A stretch of 64,000 nt of DNA from Chlorokybus atmophyticus (taxonomy: Eukaryota > Streptophyta > Chlorokybophyceae > Chlorokybales > Chlorokybaceae), in contig RHPI01000810.1 of NCBI GenBank assembly GCA_009103225.1, positions 1,315,028 to 1,379,027 of the forward strand. The letters are read 5' to 3'. The notes beneath the pieces were generated by a model. It searched no databases and was not told the origin of the DNA. It was given only the letters and a program-made list of their open reading frames with translations. Made by a program: the position numbers and the translations under genes. Below, piece by piece: positions 35,601 through 47,685 of the stretch. Position 1 is the first letter of the stretch. Each line of letters starts with the position of its first letter.

Positions 35601-37960
35601 TGCTTTCATGATCGCTGGGTTCATCACCACTGCCGTCTCCATGATGATCACCTCCAGCAGGTTCATGATGATCACCTCCAGCAGGTTCATCACGACCTCC
35701 AGCAGGTTCATCACCTCCAGCAGGTTCATTACCGCTGACATGCTGACCCTCAGCAGCACCTCCTGGAGTCCCTCCAGCAGTTTGATGGCCACGGTCTATG
35801 GCATCCTTCTCTGCGCTTCCTTGTGGTGGCCTGTCCGGAAACACTAGAGGAACTGAAGGTCGCCCCGAAACCCCTCCCAATGCTGCAAGTGCAGCAGCAG
35901 CAGCAGCAGCAGAGGCAAGAGCAGCATCAACAACAGCTTGAGAAGGATTGCTAGAGGTAGCCGCAGCACCAGAAGCAGCACTAGAAGGAGTCGGACCGGG
36001 AGCTGCAGCAGGAATGGATGGCCAAGGATGGTTGCACTCCCACTTGTTGATGAGGTATGCGCGCAAGGACTTGTAATTCGCAGCCCATCCTGGATCCTGA
36101 AAATGGATGGTCTTCATCTGCTCTTCCAGCCAAACTTCTCGCTTCTGTTTCCTCCGATTAGCAATGGCGTTGATGCGTAGCCGGCGTGTCTCCCACTCCG
36201 CCTTGTTGCGTTGCTGCAATTGCTTTTGCTCAGCCTGCCACTGTGCAGTCGTATCTTGGGCGTTTTGAACATTGCTGCGCACTGCAGCTATCTGCTCCTC
36301 AGTTAACCAATGTCGCCGGCTTTCATTCAGACCATTGCGCACAATGGACAAAATGGTCTTCTCGATTCTTGACTGATAATCCTGCTCCTTCAGCCTGTGC
36401 TGATTTGCAGCCCGTGTCACCATGGCGCCCTGAGCGGCAATCTCTTGAAGGCCTTTGCGAATTGTAGTCTCTGCCTTACGGAACACTTCCTTGGTAAGTT
36501 TCTGCGAATCATAACCACCAGTTAGAACACAAATTACACACAACTCATTTATGTTTAATAACACAAACATACCCTCTGTTCTTTCTCTTGTTCTATTCTG
36601 GAGTCTATCTGTCTTAACAGCAGGAATAGTCTATCTAGCACGCGTGTAAGCTCAGCGCACTTGCTTTCAGCTGAGTCAAATATCCCTTTTAAAAGGCGTA
36701 CAGACGCCTCTCTGACAGTGTGATTGACTGTGTCGTTCTGGTGACACAAGTGCAGTCTATGAATGCACAATGACATGTACGACCATGCACTGATGAAGCG
36801 TTCTCAACACTTACATTCTGTCTTTGATTTCGGGCGACTTGTGGTCGTTTCAGCACCCTCCATGTGTAGGCGCCTAAAGATTCACCAGCTTGACGCGGTG
36901 CAGTGCAAGCGGCGAGGTACGCGCCGTCTTCGAGCGCGACGCCATGGCGAGCTGCCATCTCTGTTGCCTCCTTGATAAACTTTTCTCTGGCCGCCTCGAA
37001 AAAGTACTCCATGACCTGAGGTAAGACGGTGATCAGCACATTGTTTGCAATGCTGAATGACAAGGTCATAGACCGCACAGCTCTCACAGATGCAGTCTAT
37101 AACAGCAGGAGACAGTGTCTGGCAGAGCAAGTGATGTCTATAGGCACGAGCCACAGGCTGCATATACTCACATGGTCTGTAGGTTGCTCGTCTGGAGGTG
37201 GAGGGAAGGGATCGTATTCCATGAGCAGCTCTTCCCCGGCGGCGATGTCACTCTGACTCCTAACCTCAGCTGCCTGCACCGCAGCCTCATCAACGGAGTC
37301 CATGATGTGGCAGTTGGGTTTGTACTGCGTATCGCGGCTGGAGTTGAGGAAGCCAGCTATGTTCCCATATCGAGGGTGGCCATCGATGACAGGGCTCTGG
37401 CGGCGTGGCACGTCCCTGATGACCTGCAGGTGGTATCGCTGGTGGTGCAGGTGCTCCTTCTGAGGGAATGTCTTCTGCATCTCCCGGTAGGAGTACCACT
37501 TGCCGTCAAAGACCATGATGCGGTCACCCTTCTTAATAGGCTGGCAGGTGAACAAGCCGAGCCCTGCGCCAGGGATATTGGAAGGCTTGATGACGAACTC
37601 TTTGCCAGCAAAATGGAAGAGTTCGCCTATGGGAATTGGACCATTCGTCCACAGCTGCCATGGGTCACCGGTCGCTATATGTATGCGCTTGCGGTTGGGA
37701 AGCTCTCTGTCACTCTGCAAACAACAAGTGACGGTAAGTTGGTGTGAATTGTCATAGGCTGCAACTGAGCAGTGCATGCAGCATGGCGCCCATGGCATGT
37801 GATCAGCATGCATGATACCATGCGAACAAAGACGCACCCGCAGATGTTCTTCTGATGGCGGTGGCAACTCCACAGCGTCCATCCCCGTCTTAGTGAATCG
37901 ATTGACCTCGGCTGCAGCATTGGTCACAGCCAGTTCACGGGCCTGCGCTGATCGGTGCAC
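32642..37960 (-). CDS. SET-domain plus long coiled-coil protein
   Basis: Minus-strand exons are about 37930-37840, about 37725-37170, about 37020-36820, about 36715-36560, about 36500-35445 and about 35325-32642. The SET domain shows IKPSNIPGAGLGLFTCQPIK, YGNIAGFLNSS, KPNCHI and GEELLMEYDP, the expected cofactor and catalytic-Tyr motifs of lysine methyltransferases. Next come a helical region, an Ala-rich linker and Gly/Asp-rich repeats (EPAGGDHH). A coiled coil of about 700 aa has internal units near 40 aa (LRQAEEARKKLQ, REEADRLREENLQLSERL). The C-terminal segment (MEGVLVDEWMRVVVEDFLAE...) is in another frame near 33185, meaning an indel or missed intron. At 34677 an N sits inside a duplicated 36-bp overlap and breaks the frame. 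No ATG was fixed; an upstream exon near 38.03 kb is possible. Confidence 0.65.
34642..34716. other. Assembly join inside the coiled-coil exon
   Basis: About 35 bp before the N (34677), from gtcaagaaggttccgctgc on, are repeated directly after it with one change (ccg to cca). This looks like two overlapping reads placed end to end with a single N, not a biological duplication. Confidence 0.85.
35325..37840 (-). repeat. Element-type words in introns of the SET/coiled-coil gene
   Basis: Introns at about 35330-35440 (ggtcatagaccg, cagtgcggcctgtgac), about 36725-36760 (gtctatgaatgcac), about 37060-37140 (ggtcatagaccgcac, gtctataac, gtctatagg) and about 37745-37775 (gtcataggctgca) share words with the three transposase introns on the other strand. 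Exons lack them apart from isolated hits. Confidence 0.7.
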
Positions 37961-38094
37961 GTTTCGTGTAGGAAGCCAGCTTGTTCAATGGCTGCGAGGT
38001 GGCTTGCATTTGCACTGCACTGAATGGCAGCATGTCCTGTCGTGCTGGTTAGGCTGACCGCATGTACATGTGCTGACCTAGGAATGACTGGTTT

Positions 38095-41000
38095 ATGTTT
38101 GCAGTCAACGCTGCTGTACAAGTTGCAGCCAAGCCTGAAGGACTGACTGAGTCACTGGTTCCGCCCTCTAAGAGTACGCGCACTTCCCGGTGTGATGTCT
38201 TCCTCAGCCACAGGGGCCCAGATACAAAGTTACACTTCGTTTACTTCCTGAACGATTGCCTGCTTAGGGCGGGTCTGACTGCCTTTGTGGACGAGCTCAA
38301 TCTCAAGCCAGGTGACCCGGGCTGGGAGACTATCAAGGAGAACTGCCGTTCCGCTCGCATCCAGCTGCCAGTGCTGTCAAAAGGCTTTGGGGACTCGACC
38401 TTCTGCTTGGAAGAGCTTGACATCATGCTGCAAGCCAACTCTCAATCGGTTATGCCAGTGTTTTACAACGAGGGTGTCATGTCAATGGATGCAGTCCTGG
38501 AAGCTATCCGGACTAGCATACGAGGGTGAGTGCCATGCTGACGTGAGCAATGCTGAGGTAAAATGTCTGATGGTACTAACAGTCATTTGCGTGGCGCTGT
38601 AGGAGAAGCAGCGACGGTGATGGTGCCTACGTCTCCAACTCAAAAAAATGGCTGCTTTGCTTGGAAAAGGTATCAAAGTGCACTGGATGGAGGCTAGACC
38701 AGACAAATGGGTACGTCAAGTACTAGCACCTACACAACCGGTTGATGGCCAGCGTTATGTATGCCAAGGCAAGGTGATGACGGCATGGTTTTTGCAGGAA
38801 TTCATTGGCTCTTGCTCGGCAAGTGGTCAAGGGCATTCTGGACAAGCTGGGCTTACCTGCCATGTATGTAGCTGAGTATCCAGTGGACGTTGACCGCCGA
38901 GTGAACACTTTCTGCGTTGACCTACTCCGCACTGTGCGATCCAAAGGAAGCAGAGTAGGTGTGCTAGGCCTTTGGGGCGAGGATGGTGTTGGAAAAACAA
39001 CGTTAGTCAAGGCCATGTACAACCAGCTGAAAAGGGATTTCGTTGACAGCTGCTGCTTTATCAGCGTTGGCCAAGACACAAGCGTTGGCCACATGCAAAG
39101 TCTACAGCAACAGGTCCTCGCAGATCTCTGTGGCGACAGAACTGAGAAGAAGCCTATTGACGCGGGGAAGGCTCTGTTGCAGACCCGTCTGCAGAACAGG
39201 CGCTGCCTGCTTGTCGTAGACGATATCTGGACAATGGATCAGGTTGAAGCTCTTCTGGTTCCAGGTCTGACCTTGGCAGCTGGAAGTTACGTGCTGTTGA
39301 TGTCACGCGACAGTCAGCTATTCAAAAGTGTAAGCTTGCCGGGGTCAGCAACATTGATGAGGAGAGCTGAACGACTAGAAGCTATACAAGCTATAGAACT
39401 CTTCTGCGGGTATGCCTTTGGTTCACCAGATGTTCCCAAGGTCATGACGCGTCTCGTTCAGGACGTTGCCATGGCGTGCAACGGCCTGCCCAGCCTCCTC
39501 AAGCGCTTCGGTCAAAGTCTGCGGGGTGAAACAGCAGAGAAAGCTTGGATGGAGGTGTTAAACAAGCTAAGAAGACCAGATCGGTTGCAGCTGAACACGC
39601 AGGATGAGAACCCAAAGCATCCCGCTGCAAGTGTTGCAGTCTGGGAACACAACACTCAATCGCTTGTGAAGCTGATGCAAGGACCTAGCGGCCCCGCGCG
39701 CTCCTGGGCAGCACGTGCCCTGAGCAGTATGTCTAAGACCGAAGTGAGCCAGAACAAGAAGAACAGTACCCACGTAACGAGATCGCTGGTTAAGCTTATG
39801 GGAGATGGTAACCCTGCAATTGCACTTGGCAAACCGGCACGAGACCACGGAAGCAAGCACAACCTCCAAGGCCATGGGGCGTTCGCGGGAGACCTGAACA
39901 AGGACAAAGACCCAGTAGCATGCCATGCAGCCGATACTTTGAGGCAGTTACTTGTTGCTAATCAAGACAGCATCGTGGTATGTACTTTCTCTGTGTGCTG
40001 TACAACCAGACATGGCTGTGATTTGACAACACCTTCTTTGGATGTTCTTGCCAGGCGGAAGCAAGGAAGGCTGGTGCTGTCCCTGCGCTTGTAAGGTTGC
40101 TGGTCACAAACAGATCGGAGACCTCAGCAGCGGCTGCTGGGGCTTTAGCAAACATGATGGGTGACCAGCAAAGCCAGGTACCGGTCGATATGTGTTTGCT
40201 ACCACTTCTTCTAAGTGTTTGAACAACTTGGGCTGTACTTGTGCAACCGCCGCCTTCGCATTCAACACTGTCTCTTTGGTTGAGACTTGTTGCATTGGCA
40301 AGGGTCCCCAGCACATGCCATGGCAAGGTCGCAGCTGTCAGCAGTAGTTTGACAATACAACTGCCTGCAGCTCTATCATGCTGGCCTATGGGCAATGCAT
40401 CTGTATGCTGTTATGTGTATCGCAGTCAGCAGGGCATCACCACAAGGTGCACACTTCTCACCCGTGTACCGGCGGCAGGATGAATTTGTGATGAACGGGG
40501 GCGTCACTCCAATGCTGAAGCAGCTGGATGTTGGAGACCGTCAAGCACGTGCAGAATCGGCCCGCCTGCTGCGCAACCTCACCAGAGACGCGGATCACAA
40601 GAGGAGCGCTGAAGCACAGGTATTGGTTGCTAAGCATTGCACGCCTGCTGCAGGAAACTATTACACTTGTGCCTGTCTCGTTCATCAAGTGCCTAATGTG
40701 CAGGCAGTTATGGAGGCGTACAAAACGGCCATAATGAGGGCTGCGCAGCGGTTGGAGACGGGTTCAGTGGAAGAGAAGGATTTTGCAGCAGATGTGCTGG
40801 CAAACATTACGACGGACAGCAGGAAGGATTCGGTACGACAGTGCTTGGCCAGCATCATTCACGTCTCTGTAACGCTTCCAAAGTGCTGCATATGTCACTC
40901 ACCGATTTCTCTGTAGCTCTTTTGGGACAATAGCAAGCAGCCAAGAATAGCCACAATACTAACGTCTACACTTGCTTGCTGTGCCACAGAGGGCCTTGCC

Positions 41001-42063
41001 ACAGAGGACCAAAAGACAAGCAGGAACAAAAGGAGAAGGAGATAACTTGTACAATCAGTCGCCTGAGCGTGTGGCTCCACTACAGACGCAGTGGGGACCA
41101 AGTTACAATCCTCGTCAGGAGCTGCCACAGCAGAGTGGTGGTGATGGTGCTGCTGATGGTGATGACGACGCCTTTAACAACATCAACGATTACACTGGCA
41201 ACCAGTACAATAACGATAACTACGGGTCCGCCAACGACGATGCCAACCCCATCACCCCATCGCAACAGTATCCGAACCCTGGTGCGGATGGTGCTGCTGA
41301 TAATAATGACGACGCTTCCAAGAACATCAACGATTACACTGGCAACCAGTACAATAACGATAACTACGGGTCCGCCAATGACGATGCCAACCCCATCACC
41401 CCATCGCTACAGTATCCGTACCCTGGTGCGGGTGATGCTGCTGATAATAATGACGACGCTTCCAAGAACATCAACGATTACACTGGCAACCAGTACAATA
41501 ACGATAACTACGGGTCCGCCAACGACGATGCCAACCAGCCAATCACTGCATCGCAAGCATACTCTGGTGAGGACAATTACGCGCAGCAGCAAGCACAACC
41601 ACAAGTGCCGCAGGAGTACCAGCAGGAGGATGTATATGCCAACAAGCAACGGCAGCAAGTCACGCCAACGCGCGTGCAGCAAGGAGATGAAGATGACTGC
41701 TGCGGCTGCTTCGGGGATAAGGGTGCCAACACGCAACGGCAGCAAGGAAATGAAGATGAAGACTGCTGCGGCTGCGGCTACTTCGGGGATAAGGATGCAA
41801 ACACGCAACGGCAGCAAGGAGGAGATGAAGACTGCTGCGGCTGCAGCTGCTTCGGGGATAAGCAGGCCAACACGCAACAGCAGCAAGGAGAAGATGAAGA
41901 CTGCTGCGGCTGCAGCTGCTTCGGAGATAAGCAGGCCAACACGCAACAGCAGCCCGGAGACGATGAAGACTGCTGCGGCTGCAGCTGCTTCGGGGATAAG
42001 CAGGCCAACACGCAACGGCAGCCAGATGACGATGACAACTGCTGCGGCTGCCGCTGCTGCTGA
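38095..42063 (+). CDS. TIR-NB-ARC-ARM protein with Asn-rich and CCGC repeat tail
   Basis: Seven exons (38095-38525, 38603-38710, 38798-39977, 40055-40177, 40479-40619, 40704-40832, 40990-42063) keep phase and give 1061 aa. TIR, residues 32-175: CDVFLSHRGPDTK and STFCLEEL, where Glu107 is the expected NADase glutamate. The linker YPVDVDRRVNTF matches plant TNLs. NB-ARC: P-loop GEDGVGKTT (240-248), kinase-2 CLLVVDDIW (316-324), RNBS-B-like SYVLLMSRD, GLPS. No winged-helix/MHD block is seen; armadillo-like repeats follow directly (VPALVRLLVTNRSETSAAA; AESARLLRNLT). The last exon holds three 45-aa Asn/Asp-rich repeats and six CCGC repeats. The protein resembles plant immune receptors, with ARM in place of LRR; a role in sensing is inference. 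The start Met could be preceded by another exon. Confidence 0.85.
41140..41560 (+). repeat. Three tandem coding repeats of about 135 bp (Asn/Asp/Tyr-rich)
   Basis: Each unit encodes about 45 aa with INDYTGNQYNNDNYGSANDD at its core. The nucleotide identity between units is very high, indicating recent duplication. Confidence 0.95.
41690..42060 (+). repeat. Six tandem coding repeats with CCGC core
   Basis: Units of 20-24 codons have the pattern DEDCCGCSCFGDKQANTQQQ. The sixth is cut short and ends the protein at CCGCRCC. They are acidic and Cys-rich, so they could bind metal, form disulfides or be lipidated. Confidence 0.95.
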
Positions 42064-43830
42064 TGCTGATGCTTATCATGTACAAACTCTTCGCGGAATT
42101 TGAAGTGCTGCCATAGTGACATGCATATACGCACAGTAGTATATATCAGACCTATATGGAGGTCGACATATAGGCACTACAAGTATGCATGTGTTCAGAC
42201 ATAAGTGTATACTTCCCCGGCATAGGGAGGTGGCCACATGCATGTTGATGCAGCAACCGCTGCCATCCATTGGCTGGTACGCGGATGGACGAAAGTCCAA
42301 GACATGGTTGACTCCTCACGCAAGTAACCAACTTGTCTCAGCCATCTGCATTGTACACGACAAAGTTTGAAGCACCACGGGTGCGGACAATGCCCACAAT
42401 TGTACTTACTGACACTCATGACATGTCTGCGGGGCTGTGGGTTGTTGTTGATAGTGTGCGCTATAAGGTGGTGATCCCCTGTCCGAATGCCGGTGCTGAA
42501 GAGGTGGCATACATCAACACCACGTGCCAGCGGTTGGGGGCAGCGTTGGATGACAATTGCCAACACGCCTCCGCAACAAAGCTGCCAAAACAGTGTGTGT
42601 GCAGCATTAATTCTGCATCGGGAACCTGCAGCAGCGCCAGTAAGCTCACCACCATCACCATCGCAGGGCATGCCAGGCAGGGCAACGTGCTATCATGTAT
42701 AGCGCAATCATTCAGCGGGCCAGTCCTCATAAAAGCAGCATGCATACGAATAACATCGCGGTGCAAACAGCGTCATGAACACCTGTGTGACTTAACCATG
42801 CATTGTAGTTGTGCAACCAGTATGGAGTATTCATAGGTGTCATGCCTTGAGCACTCGACACATGCAGTGTCACCGAGCCGACTGTTGAGGGACACCTGCA
42901 GCCATGTACTGGGCACACTAGGGGAACCATGCAGCTATGCATTGTGTGGCGGAAGCCTATACAAGGGTACAAACAGTGTACAAGGAGGTACTGGGCAGAT
43001 TCTGCTAACAGTTTCTATTCTACCACACCCATGCCATAGATGCCTCTCCTGATGCGGGGGAAGGTGCCAGAACGCAGCCTGAATGCAGGCAGGTAGGCAG
43101 AGCAGGCAGGGAAACATCGATATCATGGGGGGCGGTTCTTAAGCATGTCACAACTTCGGACGCACCTCACACGGAAACACCTTGAACAGCGACCCTGTAA
43201 GAAGTTGGTAGCGTCAAGACTACGGCAACCCCACCCACATGCCATAGTGTAGCCGGAGTTGGACAATTGGGGAAGGGCGTCCTACGTGAAGGGCACCACC
43301 GGTGTTCCCCACCATCCACTCAGATTGGAGGAGGACGCAGGGAGGGGCCTAGCCAATTCAGTATACTACACGCCATGCTGTTAACGACACCATGCTGCAT
43401 CCGATGTGTGACACAGCACTGTGTTCTACACATGCCTGCCCCAGTTGACCATGTAGCAGGAGGGGGGTAGCACCTCTACCGTTGGGAGACCACCGCTCGG
43501 GGACGCACCTTGAACGTCCACCCTCCCTCACAGCAAGTGTTCCGGCCAAGGCTTGCTGGCCTTGTCAATGTTGTCCACGCCAATGGAGACACCAGCGGGG
43601 CCACCCGTGCGCGAGGAGTCCAGCCCCCGCTCGCTGCTGACCGGGCCTGCGCTCAGCGCAGGGGCCTCGGGCCAAGTATATTGCCTTGACGCCGATAAGC
43701 CGGCTTCATCCGCCTCCATCATGCACAAGGCCCATGCACATGCACAGCCTAAGGCTATGCAGCCTGAGAGACATGGGTCGATGCTGCCACCTCAACTCCT
43801 AAGATGAAGAGTCGAACCGGAGTACATTAA
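42064..43830. other. No recognised gene
   Basis: The plus frame 42390-42830 is open (for example YINTTCQRLGAALDDNCQH) and Cys-containing, weakly recalling secreted algal proteins. The minus frame at 43728-43528 is coding-like (GVSIGVDNIDKASKPWPEHL). Neither matches a family I know. Confidence 0.4.
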
Positions 43831-45840
43831 GATCAACTGCGGTCATCATCAACGGCTTCAAAGACTCCGAGAGCTTTTGGCGCAAATTAACAGACCGGAT
43901 GGTAGAAGCCGAACAATTACCGCAAGTATAGTTGTTGTAACTGAACATTAGTACTTTTAATTTTGAGCTTATCTAAGTAATACCTCTCCCCGTAATGTGT
44001 ATACGTCTTGCTTGAAGACTCTTCAAGCAACCCCACTCTGAGTGCGCGTGCTGTGAGAGTGTGTTGGTGTTGAGAGTGAAGTGCTTGCCATCATCTCCTT
44101 AAAGCTGCAACCGACCCAGCGCATCCCTGCCAGAGGTCGAACCCGTTCTCCTCACACCAGCAACTTATACGGCACTGTGCATGACACTTTTGCAGTATCA
44201 TTGCTGAGTGCATATGAAAAGCATTGAGAGTGACTTGGCACCAACTCCGAGTGATCCACTTTGTGCTCATTCACGAGATCACCATATTGTGCATGAGTAT
44301 GCATGAGGCTGCATTCCAACCCATGAGCTTTTACACCTACCAGTAGAACAACCGTTGTGCAACACATCATTATTACCTATCGCACACTTTCTGATTATCA
44401 TATACAATAGGGGAGTGTCGCGCGGCCAAGTTTAATTGTACGATAGTCTACAAATCAATGCAACTTTTATATAACTGTCCATTTCATAAATGTATCGGTG
44501 AAATATACGTGTGAGTTAATCAAATACAAATTGTTTGATCCATGTATTTAATTAATGGTTGAATGATAATGGTTTGACTCTAACTCATTGATATGGGACT
44601 GTGAAGTAGTTTAAATGAGTCGCCATACTAGGTGGTGCATGGCAAAAAAGTAAGTGTTATACCTAGCTAAACAAGTTATTGAAACTATCGACTATAGGTT
44701 GCATATTACTTAGGCCTAGTTTATGATATGGCGCCGTATATATTAAATGATGATTAGCGAATTGTATTTTGCAAATTAAAACCGATTTTAATGAATTGAG
44801 AGATATAGCGACATTCGCAAAAATGTTGCGAATTATGTTGGATGCTAAGTGATTTGCAAATTGCATTTCGCGACTCATAAGATAGTTTAAGTGAATTGAG
44901 GTATTTAGAGTCATTCACAAAAATGTTGCGTGTTGTTCTAAGTGCAAATGTCGTAACCAAAAGTTTGCAAAAATGCCCAAGGCATTGGGTAGAAATTTTC
45001 ACTATGCACGCTAAGGGTGAACTATATAGCCTCCCATCACCGCATTAGGATTTCATGGGGTTATAAAGACATCCATGTGATGAGAAGACACTTGTGAGTA
45101 GAAGATGTACCTAATAAGAATGAATAACTGATCAGCAAAGTTGGGCAATTTCGAGAATTAGACCCAACGCCACGTTTGCGAGGTTCACTAGGGTAAATTG
45201 CAAAATCGCTCAAGTCATTAAGTTCGCGTGTCGCGTTTACACGCAAGTGTGTACGACGCCGCGACATATGACAATAGGGTGATTATGCAACGACTCTTGT
45301 TAGTAGGTAGCATCCGCCACTCACTTGTAAGCAAGTGTGAGCTATTATGATGCCCATAATCCAAGCAAATAGTTGTGAACCAACTTGTTGGATTTAACCC
45401 TTAATATGCATATATCCCTTACATTCCACTACCGGGTTCCTCACCGCTATCTCTTAATACTTAATAATAATTATGGTGAACCAATGGTTGATGAACTATA
45501 TGGTGAACTACCGTGTGAACTAATTGCAGAGTAACAAAGTACGCGACTCTTGGCACAATAATACGTCGTAGTAGTACGCGTACAGCAAGTAGTTGTCAAT
45601 AATGCGTTGAAGGTATGTGAAATCGTACGATATTGGGCTAGGACAAGTCGTTTGTCGAGAATGACCGCGGATAGCATAGAAAACGGCGCCGTGCGACCCA
45701 CCTCACCTATCAGCACTGCAAGCAATAAAGCATCTTAAGAAGGGGTTGTAATTTATTTAATAACATTATGTAAAAGCATAACTATAAGAATTGACTTTAA
45801 TCATTTCATATCATTGGTGGGTCAGACACTGTACTATGAT
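43830..45840. other. AT-rich island, non-coding
   Basis: GC falls well below the rest of the window and no ORF is convincing. It contains a diverged tandem pair (44756-44950). It may be a different repeat class or an old insertion. Confidence 0.7.
44756..44950. repeat. Diverged tandem duplication of about 97 bp
   Basis: Both units run in the order: gcaaattg.atttcg, a spacer with aatgaattgag, cattc(g/a)caaaaatgttgcg, then a ctaagtg end. Identity is roughly 70 %. Confidence 0.7.
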
Positions 45841-45889
45841 GCATTGTAATGTACAATAAGGACTCATTGTACATCACAATGTGGGCCAA

Positions 45890-46560
45890 TTGCATATGGC
45901 AGGCCTCACACATCCATTTCCTTTGGGAACCTTGCTCATGGCGGAGACAGACACCATATGTGCCAACCGGCTACACATCTGCCACACAGCAGCATGTCAT
46001 GCTGTCTCACAGCAACATTGCTTGTTTCTCCGTCAGCGCGTGCGCAGCCCTCGCATCTATGGATGGCATCAAGAATAGCTGCATAGGGTCCATTGCCCTA
46101 TCGATGTTGGGTAGATGACGGAGGGCACAGCTTTTCATCTTTTATGTGCACGCCCTGGCATCGTTGCCCCAAATAAAAGCACGCCGTCATCTCGCACCTC
46201 GTTGACTCTCAGTATTATATTGGCACTGGTGTTCAGCGTGTCCTTGGTTTATCGGTGGAGATAAACATAATCTCCTACCTCAAACTTTGCATACGGGGCT
46301 TGTAGTCTTCGCAGCGCACTCGAGCGTATCATTGAGTGTCTCTGTGTTATGCAATGAGCATAACGTGTTTGCCAATAATTGATTAGCTTTGCCTTGATGG
46401 TAAGCTCCGTGACAAAGCTTTTCTCATCTTGCACGCGGGCTTTTTTACAGAAGCTGGAAGCTGTGGGTAACAGCCATATAGCAAAATCTATGAGATGTAT
46501 GCCCCCAAGGCAGCCTGTCGGCTGAATTTGTAGTCCATCAAAAGCCATGTCAGCTGACAA
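45890..46560 (-). mobile_element. LTR-retroelement polyprotein relic with PHD-like finger
   Basis: On the minus strand, LTIKAKLINYWQTRYAH and ALRRLQAPYAKFEVGDYVYL (about 46440-46255) fit the C-terminal end of an LTR-element integrase. It continues, after a stop, as VNEVRDDGVLLFG (about 46200). Then come CEGCARADGETSN (about 46060), MLLCGRCVAGWHIWCLSPP and, after a frame change, SKVPKGN, matching a PHD finger. Stops and frameshifts show it is dead. Confidence 0.5.
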
Positions 46561-46973
46561 TCCCTGTTGCTCTTATCATGACCATGGCAATACTTACACA
46601 GTCCTTCTTCTCAGTTTGCACAAACCTCTCAGTAAGTCTATGAGCTGGAGAACGGTTGCGGTGTATGCGGCATTGATTAATGAAGCAATCATCTGGCAAG
46701 TCGTCTCAACTTGCCTCGCAACTCTGTGCCCTGATTTGCCAGCACCTCTGCACACCCATCAAATCTGCTTCACACTTGGTTCAACCGCGTGTTGACTTAG
46801 CAGTGATGAGTTACTAACTCATCAATAACTACTAGTAGTAGTTTGTGAGTGATTTCACAAATTGCTAACTCATGTGCCTCAAGTTTGACTGAAACCAGCA
46901 CCATGCAGTTCCTAACAGCACAATAATACAACAAGCTGACCGAACAGTTTTAAGCTAGGTATTAGACCAGTTT

Positions 46974-46991
46974 ATATATATATATATATAC
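46974..46991. repeat. (TA)n microsatellite
   Basis: This is a short run of TA dinucleotides. Confidence 0.9.
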
Positions 46992-47465
46992 ACAAGTGCG
47001 CTTGTGTATAGATTTGTGTAAATAAGTGTATGCTCGTGCGTGTGACAAGGACGTGTAGTATACCAAGAGTGTGTGCGTAGATGTACAAGGAAAAAAGCAC
47101 ATAACCATAGCAGGTTATAGCGTTGCGCATGCACGAGAAAGCAAGAGAAGTTTGGGGAAGCGAAAAGGAAATCGTGACAAGGGGGAGACTTTTCTCAATG
47201 TCTGCCGGTCCAGATACATGTACAAAATTGATCGAGCTCATCATCAGTCAGGTTATCTTTATAGGTGGCGGCAGCATTGCCGTCTTCGCCGTGAATGGAT
47301 GAAGTGAAGGCGTCATCATTGCTGGTAGGCAAGTGGCTACCGCAACCTCAACCTCAATCTTACCAGCACTGCTGCAGTACAAGTTAGCCCCTACTCCGCC
47401 GCCTTCCCAATCCTGCCTCTGATTTGCTCATTCCCCTCACACTTGCACGGGTTCAGCCATTCTGT

Positions 47466-47486
47466 CACACACACACACACACACAC

Positions 47487-47562
<76 letters not shown>

Positions 47563-47685
47563 AGGTATATATGTATATATACGCATATACGTATATATAC
47601 ATATGTATATATGTGTATATATGTGTACACACGTACATATACGTATATATGTCCATATACACATGTATATATATATATATGTATT
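47466..47685. repeat. (CA)n followed by (TA)-rich microsatellite
   Basis: CA repeats with a cgcacg interruption run from 47466 to about 47559. Next come gtatatat and catatacg words to about 47680. ORFs across them are artefacts. Confidence 0.95.

Larger units (their letters stand above)
26690..37960. mobile_element. Candidate large DNA transposon with two convergent genes
   Basis: The interval holds a tnp2-like transposase gene (plus) and a SET/coiled-coil gene (minus) converging at 32.55-32.64 kb. Introns in both genes carry the same words (gtcataggctgca at 29.94 and 37.75 kb; cagtgcggcct at 29.95 and 35.38 kb; ggtctatga in four introns). I did not find clear terminal inverted repeats or a target-site duplication, so the outer limits are guesses. 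Confidence 0.45.

Noticed and set aside
40972-42134. ORFs in other frames over the CCGC repeats (Ser/Thr-rich and hydrophobic readings)
   Set aside because: They are shadows of the in-frame exon 7 of the TIR-NB-ARC gene, which alone keeps phase with the upstream exons.
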